Below, one piece after another: positions 38,406 through 47,460 of a stretch of 64,000 nt of DNA. Position numbers and translations under genes: made by a program. The stretch's first letter is position 1, and every line of letters starts with the position of its first letter. The stretch spans positions 1 to 64,000 of the forward strand of contig JBGTGQ010000066.1 of NCBI GenBank assembly GCA_041746635.1, read 5' to 3'. The DNA comes from CAMASH01 sp041746635. Lineage in GTDB: Bacteria; Verrucomicrobiota; Verrucomicrobiia; Chthoniobacterales; Terrimicrobiaceae. The notes under the pieces are model-generated. The model was not told the DNA's origin. It did no database searches and saw only the letters and a program-made list of their open reading frames with translations.

Positions 38406-39440
38406 GTGGCCGTGCCAGTGGCAGCAGCAGCCGTCGTGGGCGCTTCCTCGTATAAGAGGAAACCCGGCCTCATGGCCTGGCTTGTTCTGCTGCCACTGCT
38501 GCTTTGGCTCGTTCTTTTCGTGATCGTCCCCACGGTCATGCTGGTCTGCGTGAGTTTCGCGGAGCGGGATGCCTTGGGCCGGGTGGTGTGGACGTTCAAT
38601 ACCGAGAACTACCTGCGTGCGCTCGATTGGGACACGATCAAGGTGCTGCCCCAGCTTTTGCCGCAGAATATCCGCGAAGGCACGGATGCCGCTCTCACGC
38701 AGGACGGCGCTTCCGGCGACCCGAGTCTGACCCAGCGGCTGCGGGGCATCTGGGCCGGCATTGCCACGACCTTCAGCGCCTTCGTCTGGTTTCGCATTTT
38801 GCTGATTTCGATTTGGTATGCGCTGCTGACCACCATTATCTGCATGGTGATCGGTTATCCGGTGGCGTACTTTATCGGGCGCTCGCCGGAGAAAATGCGC
38901 ATCATTCTGATGACGCTCGTGATGATCCCCTTCTGGACGAGCTTTCTCATCCGCACCTACGCGTGGATCACGATCCTGAGCAAGGAAGGGCTGGTGAATT
39001 CCTTTTTGGTCGCGGCGCAGATTATCCCCGAGCCGATTACCATCTTATACACCCCCTTCGCTTCCGTACTGGGGCTGGTTTACAACTACCTGCCTTTCAT
39101 GATTCTGCCCATTTACACGAGCGTTGAACGCCTCGACAACGCCATGATCGAGGCGGCTTACGATCTGGGTGCCGGCCCGGTGCGGGCGTTTTCGCAAGTT
39201 ATCATTCCCCTCACCCGTCCCGGCATCGTAGCCGGCATCCTGCTCGTTTTCGTGCCCTCCATTGCCATGTTCGCCATCACGAATCTCATGGGTGGCGGCA
39301 ATCCGCCGACCATTGGCGAGGTCATTTACAAACAATTCACCTCCGGCCGGAACCAGCCTTTCGGAGCGGCGCTGGGCACGCTTCTCCTTCTCACCTTTAT
39401 TATTTCCCTCTGGCTCACTCGCAAGCAAAGAGAGGAATAG
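38406..39440 (+). CDS. potB: Polyamine-type ABC transporter permease PotB
   Basis: The 344-residue permease has six transmembrane helices and the EAA motif near residue 248 (EAAYDLGAGPVRAFSQVIIPLTRPG). IPFWTSFLIRTYAWITIL is a typical PotB stretch. The region after the first helix (about residues 60-130) is longer than in E. coli PotB and includes an insertion of charged and aromatic residues. GTG 38406 is chosen because it directly follows the potD stop and gives a short leader. Confidence 0.9.
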   Translation: MAVPVAAAAVVGASSYKRKPGLMAWLVLLPLLLWLVLFVIVPTVMLVCVSFAERDALGRVVWTFNTENYLRALDWDTIKVLPQLLPQNIREGTDAALTQDGASGDPSLTQRLRGIWAGIATTFSAFVWFRILLISIWYALLTTIICMVIGYPVAYFIGRSPEKMRIILMTLVMIPFWTSFLIRTYAWITILSKEGLVNSFLVAAQIIPEPITILYTPFASVLGLVYNYLPFMILPIYTSVERLDNAMIEAAYDLGAGPVRAFSQVIIPLTRPGIVAGILLVFVPSIAMFAITNLMGGGNPPTIGEVIYKQFTSGRNQPFGAALGTLLLLTFIISLWLTRKQREE

Positions 39441-39513
39441 AACTTGCTACGTTACGGAAACGACACCCGCGTCGCCTTGCCGTCCGGGAGGCCGTTTTCA
39501 TCCTACCAATACC

Positions 39514-40920
39514 ATGCGAAGAACCAAAATCATCTGCACTCTCGGCCCAGCCACCGAGTCACCCGAAATGCTCCGCAAACTCATTCTGGCCGGTTGCAAT
39601 ATTTTCCGGCTCAACATGAGCCATGCGCCGCACGATTGGGTGCGCACCGTGGTGAAAAATATCCGCGTCGCCTCGGCCGAACTCGACATCATCACGGGCG
39701 TTCTCATGGACACCCAGGGTCCCGCCATCCGCACCGGTGACCTGGCCACCAAGCTCGATCTCAAGGTCGGTGACATCCTCGATTTCAGCGTCCGCGGTGT
39801 AGAAAGCGAAGACATCCGGTCCGTGGATGTCAACTACCCCGGACTAATCGACGACATTTCTGTGGGCGACGTTGTTTTGGTTGATAATGGGGTCATTCAT
39901 CTCAAGGTCCTTTCCAAGGATCACCCGCGCATCCGTTGCGAGGTGCTCACGCCCGGCCTGCTCGGTTCGAGACGGCACATCAATCTTCCCGGCGTGAAGG
40001 TCAATCTCCCTCCCCTGACCGAAAAAGATCTGGCCGACATCGAAGTCGGCGCGTCCGTCGGGGTGGATTACGTGGCGCTGAGTTTTTGTCGCGAAGCCAA
40101 GGACATTCTCGAACTCAAGCGCGTCCTCGGCGAACACAATTCCCAGGCCCGCACCGTGGCAAAAATCGAAGACCAACATGCCGTCAGCGTGATTGACGAA
40201 ATCATTGAGGCCTCGGATTGCATCATGGTGGCGCGCGGCGATCTCGGCGTTGAGTGCCCGATGGAGGAACTCCCGATCATCCAGCGTCGCATCGTCAAGA
40301 AATGCATCAAGGTCGGCCGTCCGGTCATCGTCGCGACCCACATGCTCGAATCCATGATCGAAAACCCCGTGCCCACGCGTGCGGAGATCACGGATGTGGC
40401 CAACGCGGTTTACGAGGAAGCCGACGCCATCATGCTCAGCGGCGAGACCACGGTCGGAAAGTATCCCGTTGCATGCGTCAAGGTTTTCGACCGCGTCGCC
40501 CGGCGCATCGAACGCAGCGGCGGACTGGGCTTTGCCGCCGAAGCCATCACCGAAAGTGTGCGACACAAAACGGCCAAATCCGCCGTCTCCCTGGCCAACA
40601 GCCTGCCCGGCTCCAAAATTGTCGTCTTTACCAAACGCGGCGTGCTGGCCAATCACTTTAGCCAGCTCCGGCCTCTCAAGGCCCCCATTTTTGCCATTAC
40701 TCCCACCGAGGCGGTGGCACGCAGGCTCACGATCAACTGGAGCACTCAACCCTTGGTCATGCCCTTCGATCTCAATCCCCAACACACCATTGCCGACGCC
40801 GAAAAACTCCTGCTCAAACGCGGCCTGGTCCAAGTCGGGGATCAACTCATCATCCTGACCGATGTCATTGCCGGAAACGAACGCTTCGATTCCATCCAGC
40901 TCCGTCAGGTGGTGGGGTAA
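39514..40920 (+). CDS. pyk: Pyruvate kinase
   Basis: The 468-residue enzyme converts phosphoenolpyruvate and ADP to pyruvate and ATP. It starts MRRTKIICTLGPATESPEML and has the N-terminal active-site residues in FRLNMSHA, the metal and substrate site MVARGDLGVE, the VATHMLESMIENPVPTRAE signature, and a C-terminal effector domain. Full length for the family. A 73-base spacer separates it from potB, so its promoter may be in that gap. A palindromic repeat follows its stop. Confidence 0.96.
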   Translation: MRRTKIICTLGPATESPEMLRKLILAGCNIFRLNMSHAPHDWVRTVVKNIRVASAELDIITGVLMDTQGPAIRTGDLATKLDLKVGDILDFSVRGVESEDIRSVDVNYPGLIDDISVGDVVLVDNGVIHLKVLSKDHPRIRCEVLTPGLLGSRRHINLPGVKVNLPPLTEKDLADIEVGASVGVDYVALSFCREAKDILELKRVLGEHNSQARTVAKIEDQHAVSVIDEIIEASDCIMVARGDLGVECPMEELPIIQRRIVKKCIKVGRPVIVATHMLESMIENPVPTRAEITDVANAVYEEADAIMLSGETTVGKYPVACVKVFDRVARRIERSGGLGFAAEAITESVRHKTAKSAVSLANSLPGSKIVVFTKRGVLANHFSQLRPLKAPIFAITPTEAVARRLTINWSTQPLVMPFDLNPQHTIADAEKLLLKRGLVQVGDQLIILTDVIAGNERFDSIQLRQVVG

Positions 40921-40973
40921 GCAGGTGGTCCAAAGTGCGATGTCCAATGTCCAAAGTCCGTGTCGAGAATGCT

Positions 40974-41037
40974 AGGGAGGGCGAGGCTCCGTCCGAGACG
41001 TGATATAAATGGACTCACCCGGAGGTTCGCCCTCCCT
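40974..41037. repeat. Palindromic element between pyk and cimA
   Basis: AGGGAGGGCGAGGCTCC (40974-40990) and GGAGGTTCGCCCTCCCT (41021-41037) pair with 15 of 17 matches around a 30-base loop. Just before it, at 40926-40959, short words of the type TCCAAAGT/TGTCCAA recur. Both genes converge here, so the hairpin may end transcription from either side. Confidence 0.6.
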
Positions 41038-41057
41038 TTGTTGGCGTTACGCGCGGA

Positions 41058-42653
41058 TCAGGGTGATTTGTCGGCCTCGGAGTTTAAACCTGAGACCTTG
41101 GACTTGAAACCATAATACTCGAAGCTATCCGCCAGCGCGAGCCAGCTCGCCTCGATGATGTTGTCGGAAACGCCCACCGTGCCCCACGTTTCGTGGCCAT
41201 CGCTGGAAACGATGAGCACACGGGTGCGGGCCGCGGTTCCGCGCCCGCCGTCCACGATGCGCACTTTGTAGTCCGCCAGCTTCACTTCGTCGATCCAGGG
41301 ATAAAATGGTCGCAGCGCTTTCCGCAGTGCGGCATCGAGGGCGTTGACCGGTCCATCGCCTTCCTCCACCGTGTATTCGGCCACGCCGCTGACCGACAAC
41401 TTAACCGTGGCCTCGCAGGGATCGGAGCCGTCCTTGCCGGTGAAGCGATAATGACAGTGGTATTCCTTCAAATCGAAAAGCGGCTGGTATTTTCCCATCC
41501 CCTTGCGCAGGAGCAACTCCAGCGAGCCTTCCGCCGCCTCGTATTCGTAACCAGCGGCCTCGGCCTCCTTGATTTCCCGCAGAATGGTCGAAACCTGGGC
41601 AGAGCCTTTCTCCAACTCAAACCCGAGTTCCTTCGCCTTCATCAACACATTGGTCTGGCCCGACATGTCCGAGACCACGATGGTCTGATGGTTCCCCACC
41701 AATGAGGGATTCACGTGTTCATACGTGCGAGCCAATTTCTGCACCGCGTGGACATGCAGGCCGCCTTTGTGGGTGAAGGCCGCCGTGCCGACATAGGGCG
41801 CGCGGATATCATGTGGCACGTTGGCCAGTTCATCGACAAAGGCCGAGACGTCGTGCAATTGCGTGAGATCGGGAACGACCTCAAGGCCGAGCTTAAGCTG
41901 CAGCGTGGGGATCACCGTCGTGAGATTGCAATTCCCCACCCGCTCGCCGTAGCCGTTGATCGTGCCCTGCACTTGCGTCGCGCCCGCTTTGATGGCGGCC
42001 AGGGCATTGGCCACCCCCACGCCGCTGTCGTTATGCGTGTGAATACCCACCGGCGCACCGAGATGCGCGATGGCCTTCGCTGTCACGGCACTGACAAAAT
42101 CCGGCAGCGAACCGCCATTCGTGTCGCAGAGCACCACCAGATCGGCCCCGGCCTCCTGCGCCGCCTTGATCGTCGCCAGCGAATAGGCCTCATCCTCACG
42201 GAAGCTATCGAAAAAATGCTCGGCATCGTAAAAAACCTCGCGGCCCTCCGCCTTGAGGAATCGGACAGTGTCCGCGATCATGGCAAGGTTTTCTTCCAGA
42301 GAAACATTGAATACCTCCGTCACATGCAGCGGCCAGGTCTTACCCACAATGGTCACCACCGGCGTTTTGGCGGCGAGCAGCATCTGGACTTGGGAGTCGT
42401 CCTCCACTTTCACCTTCCCCCGACGGGTCATGCCGAAGGCTGTGATCTTGGCGTGCTTCCAGGTTCGCTTGGCGGCTTCATCGAAAAACGCGGCATCCTT
42501 GGGATTCGACCCCGGCCACCCGCCTTCGATGTAATCAATACCAAAACCATCCAGCCGCTCGGCCACCCGGATTTTATCCAACACCGAAAAGGAAATCCCC
42601 GTGCCCTGCGTGCCATCGCGCAGCGTGGTGTCGTAAAGCGTGACCAGTTTCAT
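41058..42653 (-). CDS. cimA: (R)-citramalate synthase
   Basis: The 531-residue enzyme condenses pyruvate and acetyl-CoA to citramalate, an entry to isoleucine. It starts MKLVTLYDTTLRDGTQGTG, the DTTLRDG metal-site motif. Later come PVGIHTHNDSGVGVANALAA with the metal-binding HxH and NGYGERVGNCNL, which distinguish citramalate/isopropylmalate-type synthases. The C-terminal LeuA-like dimer and regulatory domain ends the protein. ATG 42653 is chosen over an earlier in-frame start because it begins right at the conserved N-terminus. Confidence 0.92.
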   Translation of the reverse strand: MKLVTLYDTTLRDGTQGTGISFSVLDKIRVAERLDGFGIDYIEGGWPGSNPKDAAFFDEAAKRTWKHAKITAFGMTRRGKVKVEDDSQVQMLLAAKTPVVTIVGKTWPLHVTEVFNVSLEENLAMIADTVRFLKAEGREVFYDAEHFFDSFREDEAYSLATIKAAQEAGADLVVLCDTNGGSLPDFVSAVTAKAIAHLGAPVGIHTHNDSGVGVANALAAIKAGATQVQGTINGYGERVGNCNLTTVIPTLQLKLGLEVVPDLTQLHDVSAFVDELANVPHDIRAPYVGTAAFTHKGGLHVHAVQKLARTYEHVNPSLVGNHQTIVVSDMSGQTNVLMKAKELGFELEKGSAQVSTILREIKEAEAAGYEYEAAEGSLELLLRKGMGKYQPLFDLKEYHCHYRFTGKDGSDPCEATVKLSVSGVAEYTVEEGDGPVNALDAALRKALRPFYPWIDEVKLADYKVRIVDGGRGTAARTRVLIVSSDGHETWGTVGVSDNIIEASWLALADSFEYYGFKSKVSGLNSEADKSP

Positions 42654-42733
42654 GGGAAAGGGGGGAAACCATACGTGTGACGCCGCGTGCACGCAAGCCT
42701 CTGGGAAAGCTCTTCACGACTTTGCCCCGCCCG

Positions 42734-42795
42734 GAGTTGGAGTTCACGCTTTAGCGCGGGCCTTTCGGAGCAGCCTAAAGACAGAACTCCAACTC
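42734..42795. repeat. 12-bp perfect inverted repeat upstream of cimA
   Basis: GAGTTGGAGTTC (42734-42745) is exactly complementary to GAACTCCAACTC (42784-42795), with 38 bases between. It lies in the 220-base spacer between divergent cimA and the next gene. Its sequence differs from the other palindromes in the window. Confidence 0.7.
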
Positions 42796-42873
42796 TGAAT
42801 CAACATGCAGCCGGCAGGATCATTCCCGAGATTTCCGGCTTTTATTCCTCCTTCCTTCCATTAAGTATCGATC

Positions 42874-43371
42874 ATGCTGTTGGGTTCCACCAAAACCGAA
42901 ATCGACCGTCTGCTGGGCAAATCCGTCATGGCCCCCAGCGTGCTCGGGCTTCGCGGAGAAAAGGCCTGGTCATACACGCAGGGTGACTTCGAAATCGTCA
43001 TCGGTTTTCTCAACGACCTTGCCCGTTACAGCGCGGTTAAGCGCCGTCGCGGGCCCAACACGGAATTCTCCCCGCCAGAGTTGGCCGGAGCTCTTTCCCT
43101 CAACGCACCAGCCAGCCTCTGGACGGTGGAAACCCCGGAGGCACCCAAAAAGCCAGCCGCGCAACCCCGCCGCAAAGCGGCCACCGAACCACGCTTCCCG
43201 TCGTATTTTTCCTATGTCGAGAAAGACCCCAAGCTAAAGGAGAAGGTCATCCGCGAAGTTCGCGGCTGGATGCCGGGAGGGAAACCCTACGCCTTCTTTT
43301 TCTTGCCCGCCCTCAATGGAGAGCTTCCACTCCTCGTCAGCGAGTGGGGTGTGGCGCAGGCTCTGGGCTAA
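42874..43371 (+). CDS. Hypothetical protein, possible BamE/SmpA-like N-terminal motif
   Basis: The 165-residue protein starts MLLGSTKTEIDRLLGKSV, reminiscent of the small T..EV..LLG motif of SmpA/BamE-like proteins. GDFEIVIGFLNDLARYSAVKRRRG follows, then a Pro/Lys-rich linker around residues 84-105, then a second segment. No signal peptide is visible. The function is unknown; the motif similarity is suggestive only. Confidence 0.6.
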   Translation: MLLGSTKTEIDRLLGKSVMAPSVLGLRGEKAWSYTQGDFEIVIGFLNDLARYSAVKRRRGPNTEFSPPELAGALSLNAPASLWTVETPEAPKKPAAQPRRKAATEPRFPSYFSYVEKDPKLKEKVIREVRGWMPGGKPYAFFFLPALNGELPLLVSEWGVAQALG

Positions 43372-43480
43372 AAGACGGCGCCGAAAACCTGGACCGGCGT
43401 CTGACCAGGAGCGCAAACAGGGGACAAGATTATATTGAAAAACCTTCGAATTGCCGTTCAATTAATGCCCCCATAAATAC

Positions 43481-43819
43481 ATGACCAACCCTACGACAGC
43501 TATTTGGAGGGGCCAATCCGGCGCCGAATACACCTATTGGCTTTATCCGCGCGGGACCAATTTCGAGGGAGTGCTGGCGGGTAATTTTATTCTGGCCAAG
43601 CAAACTTCGCCCGGCCGCTTCAACCCGATCTACATCGGCGAGGCCTCGAATCTGAACGAGGGGATTGCAGATATTTCCAAGAAAAACTGCATCAACCTGA
43701 ACGGCGCGACGCACCTGTTCGTGCATGTGCGCAACTTTGATGCCGTGGATCGCATCGCTGAGATGAATGATTTGGTGCTGCGCTGGACCCCGGTCTGCAA
43801 TACGGAACTCGAGCATTAG
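43481..43819 (+). CDS. Degenerate GIY-YIG-like small protein
   Basis: The 112-residue protein has the layout of a small GIY-YIG-type domain: YTYWLYPRG (residues 17-25), GNFILAK, then YIGEASNLNEGI (51-62) and a closing helix with a Glu (EMNDLVLRW, 94-102). Active GIY-YIG nucleases have an arginine shortly after YIG (for example DLxxR); here the matching place reads NLNEGI with Gly, so the catalytic Arg is missing. It may be a non-catalytic nucleic-acid-binding relative. The family call is moderate and the function is unknown. Confidence 0.6.
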   Translation: MTNPTTAIWRGQSGAEYTYWLYPRGTNFEGVLAGNFILAKQTSPGRFNPIYIGEASNLNEGIADISKKNCINLNGATHLFVHVRNFDAVDRIAEMNDLVLRWTPVCNTELEH

Positions 43820-43881
43820 TCGTTCGCCTTTCGGACTTCATGCGTCTTGCCGTGCGGGCTGCGACTTGATCACATCGGCCC

Positions 43882-45339
43882 ATGGAACCAATTAGTGAGT
43901 TGCTGGTCATCCGCCGGCAGAAACTCGAAACCTTACGGGCCATCGGGGTAAATCCCTTTGGCGGCCGGTTCGAGACGGACGGGAAAATCGCGGAGGTGCG
44001 CGCGGCCTTTGCCGAGGGCGGCCTGGTGCGCGCGGCGGGGCGCATCACCGCGCATCGTGACATGGGCAAGAGCCAGTTTCTCGACCTCTCGGACCTGACC
44101 GGGCGGATGCAGATTTTTCTGCACGCCAAGGAACTGGGCGAGGAAGCCTTCCGGATTTTCCAGCAACTGGATCTGGGCGACTGGATCGGAGTGGAGGGCG
44201 AGTATTTCACCACGAAAATGGGCGAGCCCACCATCCGGGTAAAATCCCTCACCGTGCTGGCCAAGGCCCTGCGTCCGCTGCCGGACAAATGGCATGGCGT
44301 GCAGCATGCCGAGACCAAATACCGCCAGCGTTATCTGGATCTCATCGCCAATGAAGAATCGCGGGAGACGTTCCGCAAACGCATCGCCATCGTGCGCGAG
44401 ACCCGCCGGTTTTTGGAAGAGCGGGGGTTTGTCGAAGTGGAAACCCCTATGATGCAGGCGGTGGCGGGCGGCGCGGCGGCGGCTCCCTTCCAAACCCATC
44501 ACAATGCCCTGGGCATGGATCTTTTTCTGCGCATTGCCCCGGAGTTGTACCTGAAGAGGCTTCTGGTGGCCGGATTTCCCAAGGTCTTCGAACTCAACCG
44601 CAATTTTCGCAACGAAGGCATTTCCCGCCGCCATAACCCGGAGTTCACCATGCTGGAGGCCTACTGGGCCTTTGCCGATTTTGAACAAATGGCGGAGTTG
44701 GTGGAAGGACTGGTCTGTCACCTGGCACAAACGGTCTGCGGCGGGCTGCTGATCGAACACAAGGATGCGGACGGGAACGTGGCGAAAGCAATCGATCTTT
44801 CCCGCCCTTGGAAACGCGCGCGCTATGCGGACCTGATCCGTTCGGTGGTGCCGGATTGGTACGAGTTGACGTCCGCCCAACGCCGGGCGCGCTGCGGCGA
44901 ATTGCATTTGGATATTTCCCACTGCGGGGAGGATTTCGAAATGACCCAGCATGTCTTTGAAAAATTGATCGAGGAGAAAACGATCAATCCACTTTACGTC
45001 ACCCATTGTCCAAAAGAACTGGTGCCGCTGGCCAAGCAGAACGCCGAGGACGATTCCGTGGTGGATGTTTATGAACTGGTCATCAACGGTCAGGAAATCT
45101 CGCCGGGCTATTCGGAACTAAACGATCCCGACGTGCAGCGTGCGCGGCTGGAACAACAAAGCGGCGGGGAGACCCAGAAGCTGGATGAGGATTTTTTGAA
45201 CGCATTGGAATACGGCATGCCTCCGGCGGGCGGAATCGGTATCGGCATCGACCGACTGGTCATGATGCTCACGGGTGCGGAAAGCATCCGCGACGTGATT
45301 CTTTTCCCGCATATGCGGAAAAAAAATGATGAATCCTGA
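43882..45339 (+). CDS. lysS: Lysyl-tRNA synthetase (class II)
   Basis: The 485-residue enzyme has an N-terminal OB-fold anticodon-binding domain (about residues 45-150), class II motif 1 around EERGFVEVETPMM, motif 2 around FELNRNFRNEGISRRHNPEFT, and motif 3 GGIGIGIDRLVMMLTG near the C-terminus. These fix the family. The last residues KKNDES are followed by a stop and then immediately by ATGAAGAATGACGAAAGC, which encodes KNDES again, so the gene end appears to overlap a short duplicated word. Confidence 0.96.
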   Translation: MEPISELLVIRRQKLETLRAIGVNPFGGRFETDGKIAEVRAAFAEGGLVRAAGRITAHRDMGKSQFLDLSDLTGRMQIFLHAKELGEEAFRIFQQLDLGDWIGVEGEYFTTKMGEPTIRVKSLTVLAKALRPLPDKWHGVQHAETKYRQRYLDLIANEESRETFRKRIAIVRETRRFLEERGFVEVETPMMQAVAGGAAAAPFQTHHNALGMDLFLRIAPELYLKRLLVAGFPKVFELNRNFRNEGISRRHNPEFTMLEAYWAFADFEQMAELVEGLVCHLAQTVCGGLLIEHKDADGNVAKAIDLSRPWKRARYADLIRSVVPDWYELTSAQRRARCGELHLDISHCGEDFEMTQHVFEKLIEEKTINPLYVTHCPKELVPLAKQNAEDDSVVDVYELVINGQEISPGYSELNDPDVQRARLEQQSGGETQKLDEDFLNALEYGMPPAGGIGIGIDRLVMMLTGAESIRDVILFPHMRKKNDES

Positions 45340-45426
45340 ATGAAGAATGACGAAAGCTGGGGAGCACTCCGGCGGACGGATGGAATGCTCCTTTCGTCCT
45401 TCAGTCTTTCTCGACAATCCTTCCAA

Positions 45427-46164
45427 AATGGCCGTGTTGCTCGCGGTCTTGTTCGTCTTCAACCTGCTGCGGGGTATTTCTTCCACCGCCTGGATGCCTT
45501 GGATGACGACCCTGATTCCCGAAGAAAACCGCGGGCGCTTTCTCTCGATCGATCAACTTTTCATGTATGGTGGTTGTCTGATTTCCCTCATCGCTTCCGC
45601 CGTGGTGATGACCGGACAGGTTGATCCGTGGGAATATTCCTTTGTATTTCTCATCATCGCGGGGGCGGCTCGGTCAGTTTGTATTTTATTAAGCGCATCC
45701 CGGACGTAACTCCCAGCGAAGCTCTCAGCCGCAGTTCCCAAAAAGTCCCCTGGCGGGCGATGCTGGCGTATCCCCCCTTTCGGGAATTGCTCATCTTCAA
45801 CGTGCTCTTCATGGCGGTGATTGGCAGCCTGGGGGTTTTTACCGTGGAGTATTTGCGGGAGGAATCCCGCTTCGATGTGGCCACGGTGCTCTATCTCTCG
45901 GCCTTTTCCTTTATCGGGGCCCTGGTCGTGCTGCCTATTGTCGGCGGCGTGGTGGACAAAGTCGGGAGCAAGCCGCTCATGCGCGTGGCCACGGGGATTT
46001 TTCACTGGAATCGGCATAGCATCTACTTTCTGGCCCTGCTGGTCTTGAATGCGATTGCGTTTGCCTATATCCGCCGACTGCACGAATCTCCCGGCGCCGG
46101 AAGTTTCGAGCCTTCACTCATCTACGCGCGATTGAAACGCTCACCCCGCTTTTGGCACCGGTAA
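45427..46164 (+). pseudogene. Truncated and frameshifted MFS transporter
   Basis: Fragments of a major facilitator transporter lie in two frames. The first fragment (MAVLLAVLFVFNLLRGISS to about 45680) has FLSIDQLFMYGG and membrane segments; its natural N-terminus and first helices are missing, as lysS ends directly before it. A one-base deletion near 45680 shifts the frame. The second fragment (SLYFIKRIPDVTPSEAL to 46164) carries the middle loop and further helices. Near 45997-46020 a local frame switch (FTGIGIA in one frame, IYFLALLVLNA in the other) suggests two more indels. The last ~25 residues look non-native, and lolC starts 6 bases later. Confidence 0.7.
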
Positions 46165-46170
46165 AACTCC

Positions 46171-47457
46171 ATGTCCGCCCGAAATTTCAGCCTCTTTCTT
46201 GCTCTGCGCTATCTCAAACCGAAGCGCACTTTTGTTTCCGTGATCACCGTGATCTCGGTTATGGGAGTCACTTTGGGCATCACCGTTCTCATTCTTGTCA
46301 TTGCCGTGATGAAAGGCTTCGAACTCGAATTGCAACGCAAAGTCCTCGGTTTTGACGCGCACCTCGTTGTCACCAACTCGGAGGTCATGGAGGACTGGGC
46401 CGCCGTGGCCCGGGAATGCGAAAAACAGCCGGACATCCTCGCGACCTCGCCCTTTGTGCAGGGACCCGTGCTGGTGGAATTTCAAAACCGCCGGCTGGCT
46501 CCCAAAATCCGCGGCATCGATCCCGAACTGGAGGAAAAGGTCATTCCCATCAAGGAATACATCATTGCCGGTGAGTATGATCTCGATGGGGCCAAAACCG
46601 TGCTCGGTTCCGACCTGGCCCGCACTCTGGGAGCCGGCGTGGGCGACAAAGTCACCGTTTTCTCACCGGGGAACATCAACGAAGTTCTGAAGGAACTGGA
46701 CCGGATCGAAAAAGAGGACGACAAATCCGCCGTGCCGGGACTCAAGCAAATGCTTCTGCCCACGGAGTTGGAGGTCTCGGGGATTTTTGAAAGCGGGCGT
46801 TACCTTTATGACAGCGAGTTCCTGCTCGTGCCTTTGCACATCGGACAGGAAGTTTACAATCTCGGCGGTTCCGCCCATGGCATCGCCATCCGCACGACCG
46901 ATCCGTTCAAAGCCGATACAATCCGGGATGCCCTCAACGCCGCCCTCGAACCTCCCAACATGGCCGTGAGTTGGATGGACTTGAACCGTCAAATGTTCGA
47001 CGCAATCCGCACCGAGCGGAAAGTTATGCTCATCATCCTCATGATCATCGTGATCGTTGCGGCCTTTTGCATCACCAATACGCTGATCACCGTGACCACG
47101 GAAAAAACCCGCGACATCGGCATTCTCAAGGCCCTGGGAGCCAGCAGCACCCAGGTCATGATGGTTTTTTTCATTCAGGGATGTCTTGTCGGAATTCTGG
47201 GGAACATCACCGGGCTGGCCCTGGGCATGTTCCTGGTGCAATACCGCAACGAAGTCAGCCATCTGCTCACCAGCGCGTTTGGCGTCGAGGTCTTTCCCCG
47301 CTCGGTCTATCAGTTCAGCGAGATTCCCGCCCAGGTCGTTCCCTCCGACGTGGTCATCATCTGCGTGAGCGCGTTTATCATCTGCTCGGTCGCCGCCTTG
47401 CTGCCCGCGTGGTTCGCCGCCCGCCTTGATCCGGTCAAGGCGCTGCGTCACGAATGA
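46171..47457 (+). CDS. lolC: Lipoprotein-releasing ABC transporter permease, LolC/LolE type
   Basis: The 428-residue protein starts MSARNFSLFLALRYLKPKRT, typical of LolC/E. One membrane helix precedes a periplasmic MacB-like domain (about residues 55-275) and three C-terminal helices with the FtsX signature (TVTTEKTRDIGILKALGASSTQVMM). LolCDE moves lipoproteins from the inner membrane to LolA. No lolD ATPase is next to it. The gene starts just 6 bases after the MFS pseudogene and ends 3 bases before a convergent gene. Confidence 0.88.
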   Translation: MSARNFSLFLALRYLKPKRTFVSVITVISVMGVTLGITVLILVIAVMKGFELELQRKVLGFDAHLVVTNSEVMEDWAAVARECEKQPDILATSPFVQGPVLVEFQNRRLAPKIRGIDPELEEKVIPIKEYIIAGEYDLDGAKTVLGSDLARTLGAGVGDKVTVFSPGNINEVLKELDRIEKEDDKSAVPGLKQMLLPTELEVSGIFESGRYLYDSEFLLVPLHIGQEVYNLGGSAHGIAIRTTDPFKADTIRDALNAALEPPNMAVSWMDLNRQMFDAIRTERKVMLIILMIIVIVAAFCITNTLITVTTEKTRDIGILKALGASSTQVMMVFFIQGCLVGILGNITGLALGMFLVQYRNEVSHLLTSAFGVEVFPRSVYQFSEIPAQVVPSDVVIICVSAFIICSVAALLPAWFAARLDPVKALRHE

Positions 47458-47460
47458 CCG

